Positions 9,801 through 14,228 of a DNA stretch of 14,228 bases are shown here, piece after piece. The notes beneath the pieces are model-generated. The model saw only the letters and a program-made list of their open reading frames with translations. It searched no databases and was not told the DNA's origin. A program made the position numbers and the translations under genes. Numbering within the stretch: position 1 is the stretch's first letter; every line of letters begins with the position of its first letter. Origin of the DNA: Gliomastix tumulicola (Eukaryota; Ascomycota; Sordariomycetes; Hypocreales; Bionectriaceae); assembly GCA_001599755.1 (NCBI GenBank), contig BCHX01000010.1, positions 586,842 to 601,069 on the forward strand, given 5' to 3'.

Positions 9801-12037
9801 GGGGGCCCGCCGCCGGCGTCAAGCGCGTGCGCAGCATATTCGACGCGGAGCGGGAGGACATGCGGCGCACGCGGTTCGCGCGGTTGCACCGCGTCGACAT
9901 GCAGGGCCAGTTGAAGCAGATGATGGGGCCGGGGGCGTCGTTCCGCGGGTTGCAGGCGCCCGTGATCCGGGCCGTCGCGCGTGGTGAGTGGCCGATCGTG
10001 CAGGTGACGCCGACGGGCGGGGGCAAGAGTTTGACGTTCATGTTGCCGGCGTTTTGCACCCCCGACGGCGTGACGATCGTGGTGTCGCCGTTGGTGGCGT
10101 TGGAGAACGACATGGAGGGGCGTTGCGCCCAGATGGGGATCGACGCGTACGTATGGGCGAGCCGCGGGGTGCAGCGGGCGGCATCGTTGATATTCGTAAC
10201 GCCCGAGTCGGCGGTCAGCAAGGGATTCCACGCATTCGTGGCGCGTATGCACGAGCAGCAGAAGTTGGACCGGGTCGTGGTGGATGAGTGCCACACGGTA
10301 TTGCAGTGGACCAAGACGTTCCGGCCACACATCGGTCGGTTGGGGTCCGCATTGCAGGATTTCGGCGTCCCCGTGATATGTTTGACGGCGACATTGAAGC
10401 CGTCGCAGGAACGGGCATTGTGCCAGGCGTTGCGGTTCGTGCCGGCACGCGTTCAGATGTTCCGCGAGGCGACCACGCGGCGCAACATCCGGTATAGGGT
10501 AGAGATCGTCGAGGACAACGACGACGAGACGAGCCAGGCCGGGCGGCCCAAGAGAGAGAAGAAGACGAAGAAGAAGCACGAGGGGGCGAACGGCAAGCGC
10601 GCGCCATCCGGAGCGCAGGTCAACGAAGAGGGAGAGGAGGAAGGCGAGGCCGATGATGTGGTGGAGCAGCGGGTGTGCGCCATCGTGCAGGCGTGGACGG
10701 CGACGCACGCGCAGGGCAAGGTCATCGTGTACGGCGGCACGATCCAGCGTGTTCAGGGGATCGGGGCGGCGTTGGGTTGTGTTGCGTATTGGCGAGGGTG
10801 CGGCAACGCCGAGGAGAAGGCGCGGCGCGTGGCCGCGTGGCGGCACAGCACGGGCGGCCCGTCGGGTTGGATGGTGGCGACCAACGCGTTGGGGTTGGGG
10901 GTCGACATGCCCGACGTGCGGTTAGTGGTGCACGCGGGGGTTCCGCGCACGTTGGTGGATTTGGCGCAGGAGAGCGGACGAGGCGGGCGGGATGGCGGGC
11001 GGAGCGAGTCGTGCGTGGTGATCCGGCGTTCGTGGTTGGCGCAGCAGGTCGAGGCGTTGGAGGCCCGGGCGGGGCGAGGCCGGTACGAGCCAGGAGGCCC
11101 CGGCGCCAGGACCGTCGACCGGGCGGACGACGGGGGTGCGTCGTGGTCGTGGGACGAAGACGTCGTCGAGTTCGTCGCGGGCGGGGTGTGCCGACGTGAG
11201 GTGTTGGATCGGGAGATGGACGGCCAAAGGGAGCGGTTCGGGTGCGTAGCGGGCGAGGAGGAGGTGTGTGATGTGTGCGAGAGGCAGTGGATGGAGAGGG
11301 ACGTACAGGCGTTGGCCGACATGGAAGAGGGGATTTGGGAGGACGACGACGGCAAGGAAGACATGCGGCGAGCGCGGGAGGAAGAGAGGAGAAAAGAGGA
11401 AGAGGAGGAGGATGAAGGCATCGAGGCCGATTATCAGAAAAGCCAACGGATCGTCCGGCATAGGGAGTCGGAGAGGACGCGGCAGGTCATGCAGGAGACG
11501 CGTGAGGTCGACGAGTTCGAGACGATGTTGGCCGAATGGGATGGGGCATGCGCCGTATGCAGGATTGCAGGCGAGGCGGAGGCGAGGCACGCGTTGGAGG
11601 TGTGCCCGCGCAAGGGATCACCGGGGTGGGTTCACGTCACGGAGGGGATCAAGGCGGTGCACGAGGAGATGTTCACGCAGCAGCGGTTTGCCCGGTATGC
11701 CGCGTGTTTCGAGTGCGGGTTGCCGCAGGCCGTTTGCCATCAGTGGTTAACGGCCAGCGAGGATGGACGGGTGTTCCAACGGGCGAGGGGGCGGCGTTGC
11801 CAGTACCCGGGATTGTTGGTCCGGATATTCGTAGCGCAGAGGATCGGTTCATTGGACCGGTGGGCGGAGGACATGGCCAAGATGATGGGGTTGGACGGGT
11901 TGGACGTACAGGATTGGCGGCAGATGGCCAAATTGTACGCGTGGTTAGGTGAGTTGGTGGAATGGGGAGGGCGGACCGGAGGTGGGATCCAGGCCAGCCG
12001 CATGTGCCAGGTCGTAGTACGATTCCGTCAGGAGTAG
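6806..12037 (+). CDS. zinc-finger / tyrosine recombinase-like / RecQ-like helicase fusion protein (1743 aa)
   Basis: One uninterrupted frame. ATG 6806 has A at -3 and G at +4; M11 and M17 are alternatives. Domain order: two C2H2-like fingers (C31-x2-C34 with H46/H50; C107-x2-C110-x9-H120-x4-H125), resembling the OrsD/DUF3505 region; a helical part; then a tyrosine-recombinase pattern with R728 (ARSTEILGLR), K763 or K767, WRH with R905, H950 and Y959 (H-x8-Y as in XerD). The helicase follows: TGGGKS Walker A at 1070-1075, DECH 1160-1163, LTAT, VATNALGLGVDMPD from 1357, QESGRGGRD 1388-1396. Zinc sites: C1462/C1480/C1488/C1491, C1582-x2-C1585-x9-H1595-x4-C1600, and a final C-x2-C-x6-C. Acidic or K-rich inserts interrupt the domains near 616-626, 815-870, 922-940 and 1232-1282. 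It probably acts in the nucleus on DNA. The helicase call is firm; recombinase activity is inferred from spacing. Leucine is almost always TTG. Confidence 0.9.
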   Translation: MVHSSIPGSHMDRTFEMEPCIYVPGHPFVICTRCHVGLVASEVRHHMKRHGDISRERIRMIHRTVKAIPDVAQDQAGLQCWTWPAPDSRPVPHIKPPVDDGLGCQACPYCVRDTSQMQKHCREAHGWVNDWKKGGNVTKKAQEERAPRPWRTGVRCQRFAPWGHGRRWFEVGRGIDDARASPAQGEEWDAVAAFFTRLYREDEEAFESEAQAQIRDIDDKWEAQTWLNQCGWPRHLEGIDKERLQATMAPIGETEPVLQRMWEVFESVLDQAYAAAGRCYPGSAELFEIERKDMQATTTTKPFQRLMEPDAWARYKAWWRVLMSIWHRFESWGKGVDPDESDSQDDVTSGSESGHDSDGASETGGQASAARGRATRPGYRMTTQQERSWKKFTSSVTQAVDEADAADGPAEGTRARLERHCLDAVVQLFDHPLKSGSHYDSIVISALAVMGLNQQGGWVPVMDYTPIYSAVIKVARYLVLYQSMSERETQIRRRQQGTGWDRRTAEESADGLFRIVRRKVRRFMTRISGEEDAEPTPMNWIINTRTYGMRIRYTTPGSETIDWRGDQIIHGGRVRLGMGQLSDMLHNLVGEARKTLAVLTMTDQHAGPAKWGSSQKKKKEEEEEEAPPIEEMLPRIPWSRIEDRHGESGLEHSFLRDEANAWWTEPGREFVMNQMLASATRRKAWLAEPLDERCPVREEAVRGYERAVERFRGQIWMLMHMLGGQPARSTEILGLRMWNTMNAGVRNIFIHEGMVSFVTMYHKGFRKSGNIKIIHRYVPREVGQLLVWYMWLVLPFWQAIQSRLKQKRTRSAFLWADEVVSHEGGKEGAAGRQARTQTQAGQGPGATGDPGATKEEEKEREDAEEEAAFMEWFREPKWTSDRVRRVMQQYSARFSGQEINISAWRHIAIGIANRYFNKVFGPDEGGDEGDEDEDGDGSLVDSIYDLQAGHGSHIAGLIYARLFGQGELGTMRSREQFRKVSMQWHRFFGFGAEDRAARGGPAAGVKRVRSIFDAEREDMRRTRFARLHRVDMQGQLKQMMGPGASFRGLQAPVIRAVARGEWPIVQVTPTGGGKSLTFMLPAFCTPDGVTIVVSPLVALENDMEGRCAQMGIDAYVWASRGVQRAASLIFVTPESAVSKGFHAFVARMHEQQKLDRVVVDECHTVLQWTKTFRPHIGRLGSALQDFGVPVICLTATLKPSQERALCQALRFVPARVQMFREATTRRNIRYRVEIVEDNDDETSQAGRPKREKKTKKKHEGANGKRAPSGAQVNEEGEEEGEADDVVEQRVCAIVQAWTATHAQGKVIVYGGTIQRVQGIGAALGCVAYWRGCGNAEEKARRVAAWRHSTGGPSGWMVATNALGLGVDMPDVRLVVHAGVPRTLVDLAQESGRGGRDGGRSESCVVIRRSWLAQQVEALEARAGRGRYEPGGPGARTVDRADDGGASWSWDEDVVEFVAGGVCRREVLDREMDGQRERFGCVAGEEEVCDVCERQWMERDVQALADMEEGIWEDDDGKEDMRRAREEERRKEEEEEDEGIEADYQKSQRIVRHRESERTRQVMQETREVDEFETMLAEWDGACAVCRIAGEAEARHALEVCPRKGSPGWVHVTEGIKAVHEEMFTQQRFARYAACFECGLPQAVCHQWLTASEDGRVFQRARGRRCQYPGLLVRIFVAQRIGSLDRWAEDMAKMMGLDGLDVQDWRQMAKLYAWLGELVEWGGRTGGGIQASRMCQVVVRFRQE
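8966..9688 (+). other. tyrosine-recombinase catalytic domain (within the 1743-aa protein)
   Basis: Codons 721-961. Box I: GGQPARSTEILGLR (R728). The beta-hairpin lysine is K763 or K767 in TMYHKGFRKSG, followed by HRYVP as in integrase 'vPl' segments. Box II: NISAWRH, with R905; the usual H of H-x-x-R is replaced by S902. H950 in AGHGSHIAGLIYAR stands nine residues before Y959, the standard distance from the H/W residue to the nucleophile. Acidic inserts lie between K and R905 and between R905 and H950. The nearest known fungal groups are Crypton recombinases and DUF3435 captains of Starships; I cannot place it between them by eye. Confidence 0.65.
9998..11281 (+). other. RecQ-like helicase core plus zinc site (within the 1743-aa protein)
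   Basis: This region holds two RecA-like lobes with motifs I, Ia (VVSPLVALENDM), II (DECH), III, IV (GKVIVYGGT), V and VI in order. The lobes are separated by a K/E-rich linker of about 50 residues (near 1232-1282). The four-cysteine site after motif VI matches the position of the RecQ zinc-binding region. No HRDC domain is seen. The closest relative in the window is the partial gene at 1-1513. Confidence 0.9.
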
Positions 12038-12773
12038 ACCGGGGGAGGGACGCGACGGTGAACCACACCAGGCCGACACATTAGGGCAAGGCAACACGGG
12101 TGTTCAGCAAGCATACCAGCACGGAGGGGCATACAACCCATTCCAGTCATTACCGTCGTGACCAGGTAGAGGCAGGGGGAGATTCATATGGTGGGCAGAG
12201 GCCAGATGAGTGGATTGTATTACCATGGACCGAACCGCAGGTTTATGAATAGCAGTGTTTGGACCAGGACGGAGCGGGAGCCGAAGAACGAGGACCAATA
12301 GCCCGTCGCAGCCGGATTCATGTTTACGACGATTAGGGAGGGGGATTATTGTCATGTAGTCGCCCGCCGGCGTCACGAAAGGTACGGAAAGTCACATAGC
12401 ATCATCAGTACAGGGTAGGAGGATCGTAGGCCCGTAGCCGCGACGGAGGCAGAGAAGACCAAAATCAAGTAGCATGACCAGTGTTTCGATACAAGACGGG
12501 CATGAGACCGAATCATGGGCAAGGAAGGGTTGCCAACCGCGTAGATTCGTTCGCGCGCATTCACCAGGCGTCATATTTGAGGCGGCATGTAGTTGGAGCC
12601 GGGTGGCGGAGCCGAAGCGGTAGTGGGGGACATCGGCAAGAAGACAGTTACGTTCGATTGTATGAGTGTATTGGGAGCGGGATGGGATGGGATGGGACAA
12701 AGCCGGTGCGGTTCGACGAGTTTGATCGTAGGTAGGATCCCGGGTCAGCGCGGTAGTGAGGCCGAATTTGGGG
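12038..12773. other. gene-free region 3' of the large gene, mixed composition but no CT
   Basis: No supported gene. C is still common here (for example CCG, CAT, CGT) yet CT never occurs on the + strand. GGGAT is repeated about three times near 12679-12696. Small open frames (12481-12735, 12593-12814) show no protein features. The start may be the 3' UTR of the large gene. Confidence 0.6.
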
Positions 12774-12814
12774 CAACCGTACGTAGGCAACCGTACGTAG
12801 ACAACCGTACGTAG
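12774..12814 (+). repeat. 14-bp tandem repeat with CGTACG palindrome, three copies
   Basis: CAACCGTACGTAG occurs at 12774-12786, 12788-12800 and 12802-12814, a 14-bp period with one variable base between copies. Each copy contains overlapping palindromes CGTACG and TACGTA, so the array presents evenly spaced symmetric sites, suitable for a dimeric DNA-binding protein. Confidence 0.85.
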
Positions 12815-13138
12815 GTAAGGCGGTAGCAGTAGAGAGATGAATAGGGACAGGGTGGTTGATGTGAGGTTTCCAGGAGCACCGGATGAAGATGTGTTAGGTG
12901 GGATTGTCGCCGTAAAAGAGAAGGGATGGATATGGATGTACAGTGAGGATGGGGAAGAACGGACGAGGGAGTGGTTCGGTGATTAGTTGAACATTAGATG
13001 AGTAGGGGAAGGGCGAGTGGGTTGGCAGAGGAGAACGGGGAGGGAATTACGGGATGGGAGAAGCACGGGAAGGGTGAGGCAGATGAGTAATTAAGTGAGT
13101 TTGAAAGGAGGGTGTAGAGTTGGGGAAAGTAGTTCAAG

Positions 13139-13176
13139 GTGAGGGTGAGGGTGAGGATGAGGATGAGGATGAGGGG
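13139..13176 (+). repeat. hexanucleotide tract (GGTGAG)n/(GGATGA)n
   Basis: About three GGTGAG units followed by about three GGATGA units: two 6-bp variants of one G-rich unit, laid out as in slippage or a degenerate telomere-like array. Confidence 0.75.
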
Positions 13177-13746
13177 GGGTGGGAGTGGGATAGAGATGGT
13201 GGGTGGTGAGGAGGAGTTAGGGGAGGGAGGGTAGAGTGAAGGATGGGGAGAGTGTTTGATGGTGAGGAAGAGAGAGCGAGTGGTTGAATATCAGGTGGGG
13301 AGGTAGAGGAAGGGGAAGAGGAAGGAGAGATTGTAGTAAGTGAAGAGAAATAGAGAGGGAGGTGGGAAGGTAAGGGGAGTTATAGGGGATAAAGAAAGAA
13401 GGGTGAGGGGATTATTTAAGTGAGTTGTAGTTAGGGGGGTTTGTGGAAGGGGAGTGGTTAAATATGAGAGTAAGTATGGTTGGTTGAATAAGATGATAAG
13501 GGGGGTAGGGTGAGAAGGTAGATGAGAAATAGGAGTAGGAAAAGGGAAGAAGGAATAGGGGGAGTTAAGTAGAAAGGGAAGGGGATGGTTGGGGGAGTAG
13601 TTGAAGATGATGGTTAGGGGGGAAGATTAGAGGGGAGGGTAGGGTGGGGAAAAGAAGAGGTTGTAGGGTTTATAAAGAAATATAGAGGAATTTGGAAGAA
13701 GAATTTAAAAAGGGAAGGGGGATTATAGAGGAAAAGGAGGGAAAGG

Positions 13747-13785
13747 GGAAAGGAGAGAAAGGGAAAGGAGAGAAAGGGAAAGGGA
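13747..13785 (+). repeat. 15-bp purine tandem repeat
   Basis: GGAAAGGAGAGAAAG at 13747-13761 and 13762-13776, then a partial third copy. It is pure purine on the + strand. Confidence 0.8.
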
Positions 13786-13950
13786 GGAAAGTAAAGGATA
13801 GGAAGGTGAGGGGGAGGGGTTGAATGTGGGGTTTAGAGGAGTATGTGGAAAGGAGAGGGTGTTGTAAGGGATGAAAGGAGAAGGGAAAAGAGGAAAGTGT
13901 TGAAGAAGAAGGGGAAGGGAAAAGGGAGGGTGATGGTAAGTGGTTGAGAG

Positions 13951-13962
13951 GGGGCTAGCCCC
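13951..13962. repeat. 12-bp perfect palindrome at the composition boundary
   Basis: GGGGCTAGCCCC is its own reverse complement. Its left half ends the C-free tract and its right half begins ordinary sequence. A second symmetric element follows: CCCCTG (14014-14019), T, CAGGGG (14021-14026). Either could be an element end or a recombinase binding site; this is inferred from position only. Confidence 0.6.
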
Positions 13963-13980
13963 TAGTAATCCGCGTTTTTA

Positions 13981-14067
13981 CGCCATAAATATTTTCCAGC
14001 CCAGCGTAGAGTCCCCCTGTCAGGGGTACTGCACGGGCCACCATNACCATTTTCCGCCATAAATATT
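13981..14067 (+). repeat. direct repeat CGCCATAAATATT, two copies 74 bp apart
   Basis: Identical 13-mers at 13981-13993 and 14055-14067, both next to TTTTCC, flank the CCCCTG/CAGGGG symmetric element. An N at 14045 shows an unresolved base. The rest of 13963-14228 shows no gene. Confidence 0.75.
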
Positions 14068-14228
14068 CTTTCATAATTACAGACAGAATTGACCAGGAAA
14101 CCAGTCCCCCCAGATCCACTCTCAACTACGTACGGACCGTGTTCCTGCAGTCGTCCTTGGCTTGTATGTTTCGTATGGCTGATAGCATTATACCGTTACT
14201 GCATGTATTTGTTGGGCTGGGGGTTGCA

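Larger units (their letters stand above)
12840..13954 (+). other. C-depleted G/A-rich tract; 13293-13954 has no C
   Basis: C becomes rare after 12840 and the last one before the boundary is at 13292. The next is at 13955. The 662 nt between contain only G, A and T, with many GGG to GGGGGG runs and purine stretches. No gene is present. G-quadruplexes, R-loops or triplexes are possible if transcribed or single-stranded. Confidence 0.9.
6500..13962 (+). mobile_element. putative Crypton-like / telomere-linked recombinase-helicase element
   Basis: The extent is drawn from composition, not from proven ends. Within it the + strand nearly lacks CT. It holds one large gene for a tyrosine-recombinase-like plus RecQ-like helicase protein, followed by about 1.9 kb of gene-free G/A-rich DNA. 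The right edge is sharp, at a perfect palindrome GGGGCTAGCCCC (13951-13962); the left edge is vague, between about 6400 and 6630. Family knowledge: Cryptons are fungal DNA transposons moved by tyrosine recombinases and lack terminal inverted repeats or long target duplications, so missing terminal repeats do not argue against this. That the whole stretch moves as a unit is inferred. Confidence 0.4.

Noticed and set aside
8614..10846. Long minus-strand open frames (8614-10332 and 8969-10846)
   Set aside because: They lie wholly inside the large helicase gene. Lack of CT on the + strand means TAG stops (CTA on +) cannot occur on the minus strand, so long antisense frames arise by composition; their translations are R/P/H-rich without recognisable motifs.
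6806..12037. Reassigned CTG codon as the reason for missing CTG
   Set aside because: Other genes in the window use CTG freely, and the loss covers CT across codon boundaries and in non-coding DNA.
12481..12814. Small frames 12481-12735 and 12593-12814
   Set aside because: Short, basic and low-complexity, overlapping each other and the 14-bp repeat array; no start context or homology visible.
6500..13962. Starship (DUF3435 captain) element
   Set aside because: The recombinase-like domain is fused to a helicase and lies about 300 bp from the left edge, but no cargo is seen, the unit is only about 7 kb, and I see no DUF3435-specific features by eye.

Overview
The window looks like a subtelomeric segment of a filamentous ascomycete chromosome. 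The evidence is short GT-AG introns (one of 53 nt with a CTGAC branch point), interstitial TTAGGG/CCCTAA telomere repeats, degenerate subtelomeric repeats, and two fungal telomere-linked-helicase-type (RecQ-like) genes in the same orientation. I do not commit to a species.

Layout. (1) 1-1513, + strand: the 3' part of a RecQ-like helicase gene cut by the window start, with ordinary base composition. (2) 1586-1991: a probable very small spliced gene. (3) 3807-2103, - strand: a two-exon gene for a coiled-coil protein, sharing a 687-bp divergent intergenic region with (4) 4495-5481, + strand, an uncharacterised reading frame interrupted by two in-frame TAGs, each of which lies inside a possible tiny intron. 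(5) 5482-6420: gene-free, first C-poor and then full of telomere-like and degenerate tandem repeats. (6) 6806-12037, + strand: a single uninterrupted 1743-codon gene. (7) 12038-13954: gene-free G/A-rich DNA ending in 662 nt without one C. (8) 13955-14228: abrupt return to normal composition.

The most striking object is unit (6)+(7). The 1743-residue protein joins two N-terminal C2H2-like fingers (OrsD/DUF3505-like), a domain carrying the tyrosine-recombinase catalytic pattern (R728, K763 or K767, R905, H950, Y959), a complete RecQ-like helicase core and three cysteine-rich zinc sites. This combination would let one protein cut and rejoin DNA and also unwind it, as expected of an autonomous Crypton-like or telomere-linked mobile element. 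That role is inferred.

The DNA of this unit is chemically odd. Reading by eye, the + strand has only four CT dinucleotides between 6628 and 13954 (at 7020, 7122, 8567 and 9215) and none at all from 9217 to 13954, although C, T, TC and AG are all common. Leucine is almost always TTG, and NNY codons seem to end in T when the next codon starts with T but usually in C otherwise. This is what strand-specific CpT-to-TpT change, or strong selection against CT/CU on the sense strand, would leave. The related helicase at 1-1513 lacks the signature and serves as an internal control. The signature stops at a perfect 12-bp palindrome at 13951-13962, which may mark the element's edge.
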